This document shows, in pieces, positions 33,022 to 44,652 of a stretch of 64,000 nucleotides of DNA. The translations under genes were made by a program, and so were the position numbers. The number at the start of each line of letters is the position of its first letter. Position 1 is the first letter of the stretch. The notes beneath the pieces were generated by a model that saw nothing but the letters and a program-made list of their open reading frames with translations, searched no databases and was not told the DNA's origin. Source of the stretch: Cryptomeria japonica (taxonomy: Eukaryota > Streptophyta > Pinopsida > Cupressales > Cupressaceae); contig NC_081409.1 of NCBI RefSeq assembly GCF_030272615.1, positions 913,879,840 to 913,943,839 of the forward strand, written 5' to 3'.

Positions 33022-36000
33022 ATGGCATCCACCTCTGCACTTGAATATACAACAAACCCTACTGTTGTCGAAGTTGTAAAAAGACCTAGGCCCGTATTTC
33101 AATTAGTTCCTGAGGTAGCAAAGAAAGATGATACTTTAGGTGCTTTTTCTCAAATTCCTAAGGGAGTTGTTTATGCTGAAGACCCTAGAATTTACATTCA
33201 CTGTAACATTGAGGAACTAGGAGATGAAGAGATTAAAACCATGTTTAAATTTGTCATATGTGATGAATCCTGTAATGTAAAAGATGAACATAAGATCATT
33301 GAAACCCTAGGATTTATAGAGATCCTTAGCATTCCTGATTTCCCCAAGGATGTGATTAAGATAGTCTTAAGCAAGGTACATGGTGAATTTTTCTGGTTAG
33401 ATGCAATTCACAAAATCACCAAGGAAGCTGTGAAAGTTGTCACAGGGTTACCGACCACTGGTAAAAGGCCAGACAAAACTAAGAAGGTCTCAAATGACCT
33501 AGTTACTTAGCTAACTGGTGCCACATCTGATAAAAGGTCCTTAAGAGTCAATGATGTAAAAGATACTAATGTAAGATTTATCAACATGATTTTAGGATAT
33601 AAGGCAACTAATGCAAATAGACTCAATTCAGTGTCAAGTCTGTGCATTAAGAGTGCTTATGACATGGTCACAGATAATGCAAAGATTGATGTATGTGAGT
33701 GGTTGAAGGACGAATTAATTGACAACTTAGGCAAGATTAAGAAGGACAAGAAAGGAATTTTTAGGTTTGGAAATCTGCTAGTATGTTTGATGCTACATAT
33801 AACCAAATAGGTTCCCGATATAGGCTACAAAAAACTTGGATATGATATACCGGTAGGTAAACAACTAACAATACTATTCAACAATATGGGAGAAGATAAG
33901 GATCAAAATATCCAAGACTATTTTCAAGCACTTAAGGCCAAAATGAAGAAAAGAATCAGATTATCACAAAAGATTGTTGACAAATATAAGGATGAAATAT
34001 GATTTGTAATTAAGAAGGATGAGATATGGATGGAAGCAGTCATCCCAAGAACAATCTGGGTAATAGAAATGGGTTATGAAACAGATGACCTTATCATTGA
34101 AACATATGCTAAAGCACTTCTGGAATACCCTAAAGAACCTAAGGAAGAAGTATTTGGTAGTGCAAAAACTATTGAAAGCCAAATACAATCTAAGAAGAGA
34201 GTGAAAAAGGTCAAAGCAGTTGTGAGAAGAGGTTCTAGACAGGTAAAGGCCATTAAAGAAGATGTGCTAAAACAAACAGGTATTACTGAGGAAGAGTAGG
34301 AACTTTACAACCTGAAACTCACCTATCACCGTTAGGCACTTCTTCAGAGAATGACATGACTGCAACTTTCAAGAGAGTTGTAAGGAAAAGAGATCCCTCA
34401 CTAGCAACCACACCCTCTCCTAGGAGGACGAGACAAAAACAACAAGCAGTGAGATCTCTGGTAAGAAAGGCTACACCAAAGAAGAAACTGACACCCAAGA
34501 AGAAGAAGAGAACAAAACAAAACCTGGCTCCTCTTGACATACTGTTGAATGAAATTATAGAGGAAGGGAAACTAAAGAATATAGAAAAATTGTATAACAC
34601 TCTGACAGTAGATGAAAAAGAACAAGTAGAAAATAGTGTTATTTTACACATGGACATGTATAAGAAATTTCTGATGGAAGTAGCAGATGAAGTACCAAAT
34701 GAATTATTTCAAAGATTGGAAGCAAGAAGACAAGCAGTAGTAGAACTTGACAAGAAAATAAAGATAGAAAAGCTACTTGCTGTATACCCGATGAATTCAC
34801 CGAAAGAAATTGATGACTTAATTGCTGAAGCCAACCGGTCAGTATTTTCTATTGCACACCGACACATTGCTTTAATGGTTGGAAGAGTTAATGAGGTGAA
34901 TGAGGAGATAGAAAATGCATGGGACTTTTTCCTAGTGGAAAAAGAAAAACAAGAAGAATACATGAGCCACAAACCTATAAAGGTATATCAGAAAGAAAGA
35001 GACAAGGGTAAAGGTAAAGTTGTTGGACCACCTAGTATCAAGGTTAAAGACAACTTACCCCCACCTCCTTTGATTACTCCACCGGTAACAACAACAGCTA
35101 CAAAAAAACAACCGACAGTTGAAAGTATGGAGGTAGAGGATGTCAATCCTAATCCTGAAGTCTTATATATAGTAGATGTTGATACTCAAAAGATCAACAT
35201 TGTGGTAGAAAAAGATACAACTGATAAGACTGACATAGCTAGTGAGATTCCGGTAGATGAGCAAACTGAAAACACACAAAAGAAACCGACAGATGTCAAA
35301 GAGCAACAGGTAGAAACTCAGACTCAAACTGAGACAATACAACAAATAGAGAAACAAATAGAGCAAAAGGCTCCAGAATAGGAACAACAATAGGTTCATG
35401 AGGAAACAGTGCAACTAGCAACTGGAGAAGTAGAAAAACCATTGCTTAAGGAAATGCAAACACAAATAGACCTACCAGAGGTTAACACAAGCTTGGTTAC
35501 TTCCACCGGCAGTACTCAAAATGTAGGTTCCTCATCATCAGGCTACAAATCAACTAATGTGACTGGAGTACTTTTAGATTCAAGTAAAAGGATAACAGAT
35601 TGCAGCTCACAAGCTTATAAGGCAATAGATGTCACCATACCAATTTTGAAGGTAATTTCTCCTAACTGTAATATAGACAATAAAGATTCTTTAGGACAAC
35701 TTGATACTTTGTGTAAATATATCATAGAGAACATTAAGAAAATAAAGGAAGAGGCATTGAAGGATAAATTGGAAATTGAAAAACAAAGATTCTTTGATGA
35801 GCAGATAAAGAAGTGTACCAGGGATTTTGACACACTTCTACCAGAACTGTGTAACTTATTGAAAGAGTACAAAAATCTGTACAAAGACACCTGTAAGACA
35901 AACTTTTTGATTGTAGACATAGATAAGAAAATAAGCAAGGTACAGGATGAAATCAATGAACTTGCTGGTAATTTTGTTAACTCACCTGATACATTATCAG

Positions 36001-36191
36001 TTTTTGAGCAAAAGATAACAAATTTTGAAGAAGAATTACTTAAATTAGAAAGAGAAAAGGAGAGAATAATGAATAAGGAAAAGCATCTGAGATTAAAACT
36101 AAGTCCAAGATTGAACTATCGAGCATCATTGCGGAAGGAAATATCTGAGGCACTGATACAGGGACAGAAAACACCGACAGAGCATTTGTAG
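33022..36191 (+). pseudogene. element N ORF2: about 1,050-codon protein of unknown family
   Basis: One frame from ATG 33022 (MASTSALEYTTNP) continues through stops at 33508, 33808, 34000 and 34297. A 1-nt shift near 34298 then moves it to the frame that runs to TAG 36189-36191, with stops at 35379 and about 35391. The first third is mixed alpha/beta-like, with segments FVICDE, IPDFPKDVIKIV, HKITKEAVKVVTGLP and FGNLLVCLMLHIT. Then comes a strongly basic segment (KKKLTPKKKKRTKQ), a Pro/Thr-rich acidic middle, and a C-terminal coiled coil from about 35680 to 36150. I do not recognise the family. HKIT..A...VTGLP slightly recalls plant mobile-domain or transposon-associated proteins; untested. Several stops fit CAG-to-TAG or CAA-to-TAA, so the ancestor was probably a single long ORF. 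Confidence 0.65.
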
Positions 36192-36502
36192 CACCTCACC
36201 GGTACAGCTAAAAGAACAGAGACAACAATAAGAGATAGTAAAAAGTTTATGGAGAGTATAAACTTGATTTTGGCGGATCTATTTCAAATTGTAGCTACCC
36301 AGTTACAAGGTTGAAATCACAAACTCTACTGACATCTTGACAACCTTTGTCATTGATGCCAAAGGGGGAGTAGTGGTATGAGAAAATTCAAATATTACAG
36401 GAATCATATGCTCAGGGGAAGCACACATTTTTGGTAACATTTTTGGACTTCACATTTTTTGGATACACTTTTGATATTTCTCATGAGTGTTGCCATCAAT
36501 GC

Positions 36503-36515
36503 CAAAGGGGGAGAT
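36503..36515 (+). other. polypurine tract of element N
   Basis: CAAAGGGGGAGAT directly before TGTTGG of the 3' LTR, preceded by TTGCCATCAATGC, which pairs with TTTGTCATTGATGGCAA inside the LTR (36563-36579). Confidence 0.88.
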
Positions 36516-37328
36516 TGTTGGCACATGCACACTCCAATGAGACATTGTATGTGATTGAAGGTTTTGTCATTGATGGCAACCTTACAATCCTATAACACCA
36601 GCAAGGCATTACACTGACATCAGTAGAACACACTTTACACCGGCACTCAGAACACCGGCACCGACACAGAGAAAGGAAGCATATCGGCACAAAGGCCGAC
36701 AAGATTTTTGATAAATTACATTTTTGTTTATTATTGTAAAAACCTTGTAAGCCGACTTGGCAAGTTGTAAAATGACTCTTATATATAAAAGAGATCATTG
36801 TAGACATTTTGTAAGGAAGGGATGTAAGCAAAAAAGTAAGGAGAAAAAGATTAGGCAGACCTATTATGCAAAATATAGGTTAAGGTGTATATGTAAAGAA
36901 TAGAGCAGAAACCGGTACTGAATCTGGCATTGAAGATGCTATTGTAAAGTAGTACAAGTTATTGGATTTGTATAATCCACATTGTAAGTCAGTGAGACTT
37001 CCCATTTGAGCAGTGAGCTCTAGGCACTTGGCCTTCCTGCATGTGCAGGCCCTTATTGTAAGTAATATTCTCTTATTGTCCAGTAAGTGAATATTGTGGG
37101 TCACATATCCCACCGAGGTTTTTCCCACAGTGGGTTTCCTCGTTAAATCATTGTGTTATGGTGTGATTTTCATGTGGTTTCTTTCATTTCTATTTATTGC
37201 ATTATTTCTTGCATACCAGTACACTGTTACAATATGTTCTGCATGTTTTAAGTTGAGAAATTCTAATTACCGATTAGATACTGATTCACCTCCCCCCCCC
37301 CCCCCCAGTATCTGTGAGTTTCCTAACA
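36516..37328 (+). repeat. 3' LTR of element N (813 bp)
   Basis: TGTTGGCACATGCAC...TTTCCTAACA, matching 30699-31491. It carries extra sequence near 36598-36625 absent from the 5' LTR. Confidence 0.92.
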
Positions 37329-39115
37329 GCTAGAACCATGATGATTCAAGGTGAAGTACCGAAGATGTTTTGGAGAGAAGCAGTTAGTACCGTTGTTTAT
37401 ACTTTGAATCAGGTACTTGTCAATAAAGGTAATAACAAAAGACCTTGTGAATTATGGCATGGAAAGACTCCTAGTGTAAGTTATTTCAATTTTTTGGGGA
37501 GCAAATGTTTTACTAAGAGAGATTATTACATTGAAAATTTTGATGCTAGTGTGATGAAGGCATTTTTCTTGGTTACTCTACAAAGAGTAAGGTATTTAAA
37601 TGTTATAACAAGAGAACTAAGAAGATCGTTGAGAGTGCTAATGTGAAGATAGATGAACTCTCTGAGAAATCTAGTGAGACCAACAGATCTGAGCCTGAGA
37701 AAGATGAAGAAAGACTTGTGTTTATAGAATCGAAAGTGCAGAAGGATGATAAGCAAAATGCTGCAAAAATAGGTGCTCAACCAATAAAAGCAGAGAGCGA
37801 TGAAGAACATGAAGCAAGAAGCATAGCACCGAAACTAGTAATACCAAGGTATGTCAGGATAAATCACTTAGAAGAGCAAATAATTGGAGATAAAAATGCT
37901 GGAGTACAAACAAGGAGGAAAATCAGAGAAAATTCTTGTCTGATTTCTACTATTGAGCCAAAAACAGTAAGAGAGGCATTAAAGGATGATGACTGGATTG
38001 ATGCAATGAATGAGGAGTTGGATCAGATAGAGAAGAACAAGACATGATCACTTGTTCCTAGACCGAAAGACAAGAATGTGATTGGAACTAAATGGGTCTT
38101 TAGAAACAAGTTAAATGAAGAAGGTAAGGTTGTGAGAAATAAAGCAAGATTGGTTTGCAAAGGATATGCACAAGAAGAAGGAGAAGATTATGGGGAAACC
38201 TTTGCACCTGTGGCAAGATTGGAAGGAGTAAGAATGCTACTTGCTTATGCTGCATTTAAAGGATTTAAAGTCTATCAGATGGATGTTAAATCAACTTTTC
38301 TTAATGGCATCCTTGAAGAAGAAGTGTACATAGAGAAACCAGATGGATTTGCTTTGTCTAAAGACAAAGATATGGTTTGCAAACTACATAAGGCACTATA
38401 TGGATTGAAGCAGACACCAAGAGCATGGTTTGAAATATTGCATGCACACTTGATCAAGATAGGTTTCCAGCGTACCGGTGAGGACAATAACAAATATCTT
38501 AAGACTGATGGAGACAAAGTATTGATAGCTGCAGTATTTGTGGATGACATAATTTTTGGTGGTAATGATGATTTATGCATGGATTTTGCTGAGGAGATGA
38601 AAAAGGAATTTGATATGTCTCTTATTGGTGAAATTAAATTTTTCATTGGGTTGCAGGTCCAACAATTGGATGGTGGAATATTTATCTGTCAGAGTAAGTA
38701 TGTTAAAGAGATGTTGAAAACATTTGGCATGGAGGATTGTAAACCAGTTGGTACTCCGATGGTGGCAAGATGCAAGTTGTCTAAACAAGATGATTCACCA
38801 TCTGTTGATGAGAAAGATTACAGGCCTATGATTGGTAAATTGCATTACGCCGTTCATAGCAGACCTGATATTGCACATGTTATTGGATTGGTTGCTAGAT
38901 TTAAAAAGGATCCAAAGGAGACTCACTTGGTAGCGGTGAAAAGGATATTCCGGTACCTGAAAGGCACATTAGATTATGGTTTATGGTATCCTTATAAAGG
39001 AAATTTTTCTTTGAATGTGTTTACTGATGCAGATTGGGTAGGGAATGTTGATGACCGAAAAAGCACTATGGGTGGAGCTTTTCTTCTTGGAGGTAGATTG
39101 GTTGCTTGGACAAGT
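37329..39115 (+). pseudogene. copia element A integrase C-part and reverse transcriptase
   Basis: The integrase tail resumes (MFWREAVSTVVYTLNQ, GSKCF) and is frameshifted near 37640. From 37643 the frame is open to 39115 except for TGA 38045-38047 at a position where TGG is expected. RT landmarks: [45 protein letters not shown] and the catalytic FVDDIIFG. The RNase H start follows ([15 protein letters not shown]). The TRIM-like element interrupts at 39116. Confidence 0.9.
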
Positions 39116-39582
39116 TGTTGGTGTAAATAATTATTCATCATGGATATTATTACACTTTACTTAAGTTTACTTAGGAAATACATTTCATAGTAGTCTGGGT
39201 ATGAGACACTTGGGTGTTTGTGCCACATTAGGATAGTGTGTGTAGGATAATTTCCACCTTTTATGGTGTGATCTTGTTGTTACACTCCACATTCAGTGGG
39301 TGATCCACCTCATGTGGACTATTATATTGTTTCTCCTACCTACCCACACCTATTTCCTACCTACCCTTGTTTCTTATTGATCCACATTTCATGTTTGTGT
39401 GCTCACATATCCATATAGCCTTGCCTATATAAGCAGGCTCATATTCATTGTATGTAATGAATGCTTAATGATCCAGTTGATCATATTTTTCATCTTGATA
39501 GAATACAGTTTATTTCTATCATCTATTTTGTTCTCTCTTATTTGTGCTTTCCATTGCCTCTTGATCTTGGAAAAATCTCACA
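39116..39582 (+). repeat. 5' LTR of the TRIM-like element (467 bp)
   Basis: TGTTGGTGTAAATAA...ATCTCACA with a CTATATAAG TATA box near 39425-39433. Confidence 0.95.
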
Positions 39583-39650
39583 TGGTATCAGAGTTGGTCC
39601 ATGTCTCACATGGTATCAGAGCTGGTCCATGTCTCACATGGTATCAGAGC
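39583..39650 (+). repeat. triplicated primer-binding site
   Basis: TGGTATCAGAG occurs at 39583, 39611 and 39639, exactly 28 bp apart, each preceded by CTCACA (the last bases of the LTR) and the first two followed by a TGGTCCATGT spacer. Only the first abuts the LTR. Confidence 0.92.
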
Positions 39651-40409
39651 CATTAGAGTGTCATTGGTTTGCTAATTGAGAGAAATTTGATGCTATTTGG
39701 GGTTTGCATTTTGGATCTTTCTATTGCAGGTTTTTATTGAAGCTTGATGGGTCAAATCTGAGGTTATCATTGGATTGAGAAGGTCTCTTTATTTTTTGAG
39801 GAGACATGTGAGTCTTTGGGACATGTTCTACATCCATCTCCACTAGATCTTGGAGTGCCTTTTTCAGCAGTGTGGCACAGTTTACCACCTTTGGAGGGGG
39901 TATCTTTCAGCATCGACATGGGGACACTTGAGCAGTTTTTAGAGATTCCTTTCATCATGAGTTTTCTTCATACATCTTCCCTTCATGATTGGGGAGACTT
40001 CATGGATACACCTTTGGTTTTGTTTCTTCCTAAGGGGAGGAATATTGTTCGACGTTCGTGGAGCAATTTCTTCATACATTGAGCTTCTATCATTGGTGCA
40101 GATTCCACATTGAGGGGGGGCTTCCTAGCTTCTCTTCTTCTCTCATATGGGGGGGACTTTTTCCTCACATGGGGTTTTGTCCTTCACATACTTCTATGAG
40201 AGTTCTCTTGTATGATTTTCATCTCTCTTTTGGGGGAGGGTTTTTTCCCATTGGGTTTTTCTCTCTTTCCCCACTTTGTGAGAGATTTCATTGCATTGGT
40301 TTTCATGCATTTGCATTTGTACATGGGTACCTAACATGGCCTAGTAGCCGGGACCCATCTTGCATTGCTTAGTTGTATTGTAGACTTAAGTGCATTCCCC
40401 TAAGTTGCA

Positions 40410-40421
40410 CTTAAGGGGGGG
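40410..40421 (+). other. polypurine tract of the TRIM-like element
   Basis: CTTAAGGGGGGG just before the 3' LTR start TGTTGG at 40422. Confidence 0.8.
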
Positions 40422-40888
40422 TGTTGGTGTAAATAATTATTCATCATGGATATTATTACACTTTACTTAAGTATACTTAGGAAATGCATTTCATAGTAGT
40501 TTGGGTATGAGACACTTGGGTGTTTGTGCCACATTGGGATAGTGTGTGTAGGAGAATTTCCACCTTTTATGGTGTGATCTTTTTGTTACACTCCACATTC
40601 AATGGGTGATCCACCTCATGTGGACTATTATATTGTTTCTCCTACCTATCCACACCTATTTCCTACCTACCCTTGTTTCTTATTGAGCCACATGTCATGT
40701 TTGTGTGCTCACATATCCATATAGCCTTGCCTATATAAGTAGGCACATATTCATTGTATGTAACGAATGCTTAATGATCCAGTTGATCATATTTTTCATC
40801 TTGATAGAATACAGTTTATTTCTATCATCTATTTTGTTCTCTCTTATTTGTGCTTTCCATTGCCTCTTGATCTTGGAAAAATCTCACA
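40422..40888 (+). repeat. 3' LTR of the TRIM-like element (467 bp)
   Basis: Same length and ends as the 5' LTR with about a dozen substitutions by eye, so not a very recent insertion. Confidence 0.95.
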
Positions 40889-41268
40889 CAAGTAAGAAGC
40901 AAAAGTGTGTTTCTCAGTCAACGATAGAGGTAGAGTATTTTGCAGCATCAATGAATTGCACGCAGGCAATTTGGATGAGACATGTGCTTGAAGGATTCAA
41001 ATTTGATATGTCTGAACCGGTAACTATTTACTGTGACAATACTAGTGTAATTAATATTTTAAAAAACCTTGTGTTACATGCAAGAACAAAGCACATAAAA
41101 TTAAAATATCATTTTCTAAGGGAAAGTGTACATGAGATATAAGTCAGAATGGAGTATGTGACAAGCAAAGAGCAACTAGTAGACATTTTCACTAAACCAT
41201 TACCAAAGACTACCTTTGAGTATCTTAGAGGTAAATTAGGGGTCAGATCCATATACAAGAAGAACTAG
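40889..41268 (+). pseudogene. copia element A RNase H end
   Basis: Continues the RNase H interrupted at 39115: KKQKCVSQSTIEVEY, FDMSEPVTIYCDNTS with the conserved Asp, and RTKHIKLKYHFLRE. A TAA at about 41140 breaks it; the frame resumes (EYVTSKEQL, ADIFTKPL-like) to TAG 41266-41268. About 400 bp of untranslated sequence rich in GGGGGAG motifs follows before the PPT. Confidence 0.88.
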
Positions 41269-41660
41269 GATGCGGGAGACACATCAATCCAGTAGGCTTA
41301 ATGTCTATTTTTCAATTTGGATTGATGAGATGTAGGCTACTCCATAGGGGGAGCAACTTAGATGAATTTGTAGACATGTTGAAGTCAGCAGCAGCAAATT
41401 TGATGATCGACGATGCTTATGCACCTTTGGAATTGCTATCAAAGGGGGAGAAGAAATATGATTAGTCATGGGAGAAGAAATATGATTATTCATGGGAGAA
41501 GAAATATGATAAGGAGGAGAAGATGCGTAATAGAAAGGGGGAGAAGAAATGAAGATAAAGTGTAACTGGCAGATGAGGTGCAGTAGAGAAGAGAAGAGTT
41601 GCAAAGAAGATCAATAATAGTATGAGTGGAGTATGTTGATGTTTAGTGTTTCCATCAATG

Positions 41661-41674
41661 CCAAAGGGGGAGAA
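41661..41674 (+). other. polypurine tract of element A
   Basis: CCAAAGGGGGAGAA before TGTTGGTATG; the preceding TCCATCAATG is shared with elements N, B and D. Confidence 0.88.
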
Positions 41675-42868
41675 TGTTGGTATGTTTGGCATAACTAATA
41701 TAGATGGAGAATTATGACTGAACCAGTACAAGACTGTTTGAGATGACATTGTGATGAAGAGATTGAGATTGCATGATGGATGACTCTGATCAATTATTTG
41801 TGTTGTCATTGATAATAACTAATGTTTATTTATGTCTACTAATGTTTACTTATGTTGTATTGTGCCATCTAAATCTTTTGGTCTACCGGTAAAGAATCAA
41901 GAAACTAAGAATTAGGACCTTAACTAGTAAACGAGGAAATATTTTGATTGTATCTGGCAATTGGTGATGATTGAGGCTTTGTGGTTTTGAATATGAGCTT
42001 TTATCATTGTAACATGTATCTGACTGAAACCACATCATGTTGTGACAACCAGAAGTTATGTTTATAATTTCTATTGAGTTTTTGCCAAGATTTAAGAAGG
42101 GTTTAAGGACCGGTAAAGAATTATCTTGTCCGGTAATGATTTTTGGTTTGGCGGTGATCTACATCAAGTTCACATGTTGATGATAACATGACACAAACCA
42201 TGTGAAGTGTTTGAAAGATGTTTTGGCATGTTTGGAGAAGCGAATTTCTTGAGAACGTGCAAAGTGCTTAGCAGAATGAGATAAGGGTTTGACTTTCTAT
42301 CAAATTGAATTGCTGTGACGACTTATGATCATTCAATGGTTGATATTGATTTGTAATTGATTGTAATGATCTATATGATGATCTGTAATGAGTTGTAAAG
42401 ATATTTGATGATCTATGTTGTAAGTCTTAGGGTTTTGATGCTGACCTAGTTGTAAAGGTTATTTATGCCGGTAAGGTTGATGTTTTGAAGTGTTAGTTAT
42501 TTTTGAGAAGTGTGTGAAGCCGAACCAGGGTGAGAGAAGATGTTCCAGAGTGTTGTAGACTTAGAACTTAATTGGATCTGATCAAGCAAGAACTTGAGTG
42601 CTATATACAAATCATTCACTGTTGTTATCTAACAATTACAACAACTAAAATTCCTTAACTGGGTAGGTCCTAACATGCCTCGCACTGTAAAATCCCCTAA
42701 TAGGGTGACTCAATATCTGAGTTCTAAATCCTCTTGTGAGGTTGATCCTAATAGATCAAAGCTCCTAACAGGGTTGAGGTAAATCCCTTAACCAGTTGAC
42801 GCCTAACAGGTTCTGCTCCTAATAGGGCATCATTGTAAGCTTCTAACCGAGCTTGGCTCCTAACAGGG

Positions 42869-44586
42869 TGTTGGATTGTTGGCATTGACAAAACTGGTCA
42901 ATCTAGAGAACCGGTATATGTGCTAAGGTTTGTCATTGATCTCCAAAACTTACCGAAGAAGACACTAACCGGTGAAGTGGTATATGTAGAGTGGTGTTGC
43001 TTTTCAGTAAGCAAAAGTGATGACTTACAATACATGGGAACAACATTGGCATTGAATGATCAAAGGTTCATTCAACTCAAGGAAAGATAAATTAAGTCAA
43101 CCGATCTATCATTCAAGAAGATCGGTCACTTTGGTGATGGTGAAGTCACAAAAGGTGACTCAGGCAAGAAAACTTGTTTGTTCCAACAAACCGGTAACTC
43201 ATTGGTAAACAGGGGAAGAGACTTGGTGCTAGCACAACAAACTGGCAATCAAAGGATGAATCGGTAATATAAAAGTGAAGTGACATACCAGTGTGACAGA
43301 AGGAAGACAGGTGATCACCATAAATCTTAGAGCGGTGATCAGTTATTTAGTTGCGGTGGCAAAGGATGAGTTGGTGAGCTTGTGTCTATGCCAAATCATA
43401 GGTTGGTAAGGTCAACTTTTAGTTATCATGCAGTCAAGAATGATTACATGTGAATTTTCTAGTTCGTACTTATTTGGCTGAACATGACTCAAAAGTTTCT
43501 ATCTTTGGGAGATGCGGTGGTAGAATTGGGTGAACACTTGGTGAAATTGTTGTAAGGCGTACAGAGAAAGAGTGGGAGATTTTGAATTTGAAATCTTCCA
43601 AAATCCATGATTGGTTTGATTGAGGGAATGCCTGAAGTTGTTGGCAGAAATTGTATAAAGTGTTCTTGCAATTCATTCAGAAAGTTTTGATCATGAAACT
43701 TGCAACAAGGAGAATTTGTTGAAGGCGATCCAAAGTGAAAAGCAGAGAGAGAAGTGCTAAAAGGTATTAGCACAATAGAGTGTGTTTGAGGTAGATCGAC
43801 TAAGTGCAGAGTCAAGAGATAGTGAAATGATAGAGTGCAGAGCCGAAGATCAGAGGACTGACAAAGTGCAGAGCCAAAGGTCAGGGGACCGAAAGAGTGC
43901 AGAGCCGAAGGTCTGAGGATTGGTAGAGTGTAGGATTGAGGGATAGGTGACCGGCTGAGTGAAGAGCTGAAGGTGTAAGAAGGAAACTGGTGTTGGGCAG
44001 AGAAGACACAACTAGTGTGTATTGAGTGTGATGCATATTGAAATCTGATCAAGCTATCAGTAGCTAATTCAGCAGAGAAGACACAACCGATGTGTATTGA
44101 GTGTGATGCATATTGAGATTTGATCAAGCTATCAGTAGCTAATTCAACAGATCATTCATATGTTGCTTTCTAACAATTGCAACATAAATCCCTTAACCAA
44201 GTGACATCTTACTGATGTTCTAAGTCCTCTAACCAGGCTACCTTTAATAGGGTAAAGGCACTAACCGACCTTGTTCAAAATCCCTTAACCGGGTGGCACC
44301 TAACAGTGTCTTTATAATATCCTAACAGGGATGGCTCTTAACCGAGCATACTCCAGAAGAGTACAAATTTTGTGAGTTCCTACTCACACTGTGGTTTTCT
44401 CCCTATTGGGTTTCCACGAGATAATGCCTTGGTGTCACTGTCAACTTTTCATGCTTGCATATTTTACTTCAGTGATTAAGTATATGTGGGATCTTAGATG
44501 AATGTAGATTTAAGATAAAAGTTAAATTGTGAAAATTTGATTGTGTTGATTCACCCCTCCCCTCTCAGCGCCGGTTGAGACTAACA
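42869..44586 (+). repeat. 5' LTR of element B
   Basis: TGTTGGATTGTTGGC...GACTAACA, with repeated GTGCAGAGCCGAAGG units at about 43800-43970 and CTAAC/CTTAACCGGG units near 44180-44345. The LTR-end motif is GATTCACCCCTCCCCTCTCAG. Confidence 0.93.
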
Positions 44587-44588
44587 AT

Positions 44589-44600
44589 TAGTATTAGAGC
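44589..44600 (+). other. degenerate primer-binding site of element B
   Basis: TAGTATTAGAGC two bases after the LTR; the TGG start has become TAG and the fourth site C is T. Confidence 0.6.
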
Positions 44601-44652
44601 ATCAGTTCCCTAGAATCAGAAGAAGCTTAACCGACTTAGGGAAAGATCAAAG

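Larger units (their letters stand above)
30699..37328 (+). mobile_element. element N: polymerase-less LTR element with two unusual ORFs
   Basis: Boundaries are exact because element A's integrase frame resumes at 37329. Flanks are ACTAG (30694-30698) and GCTAG (37329-37333), a 5-bp duplication with one change. It has 793- and 813-bp LTRs, PBS TGGTATCAGAGC, and PPT AAAGGGGGAGA. The 5.0 kb interior holds ORF1 (coiled coil plus four zinc knuckles) and ORF2 (about 1,050 codons). I searched it for DSG/DTG protease, YVDD-type RT, RNase H and integrase motifs and saw none on either strand. It therefore must be copied and inserted in trans. Stops in both ORFs show this copy is degraded, but mildly. 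Confidence 0.88.
39116..40888 (+). mobile_element. TRIM-like non-coding LTR element (1,773 bp)
   Basis: Flanked by CAAGT at 39111-39115 and 40889-40893. Removing the element restores the RNase H reading frame of element A (WTS|KKQK), which fixes both ends. It has two 467-bp LTRs, an 839-bp interior without recognisable coding domains, initiator-Met PBS sequence in three copies, and a PPT. Small frames of about 90-105 codons inside show no domains. Non-autonomous. Confidence 0.95.

Noticed and set aside
34319-34657. Cys/Phe-rich minus-strand frames in element N (also 35615-35956)
   Set aside because: Antisense shadows of Lys/Glu-rich ORF2 codons.
39816-40372. 90-105-codon frames inside the TRIM-like element
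   Set aside because: Phe/Ser/Gly-rich low-complexity frames in a family known to be non-coding; they overlap one another.
43489-44127. 212-codon minus-strand frame in the B LTR (also 49918-50247)
   Set aside because: Lies fully inside both LTR copies and comes from GTGCAGAGCCGAAGG repeats read antisense; no ORF is expected in LTRs.
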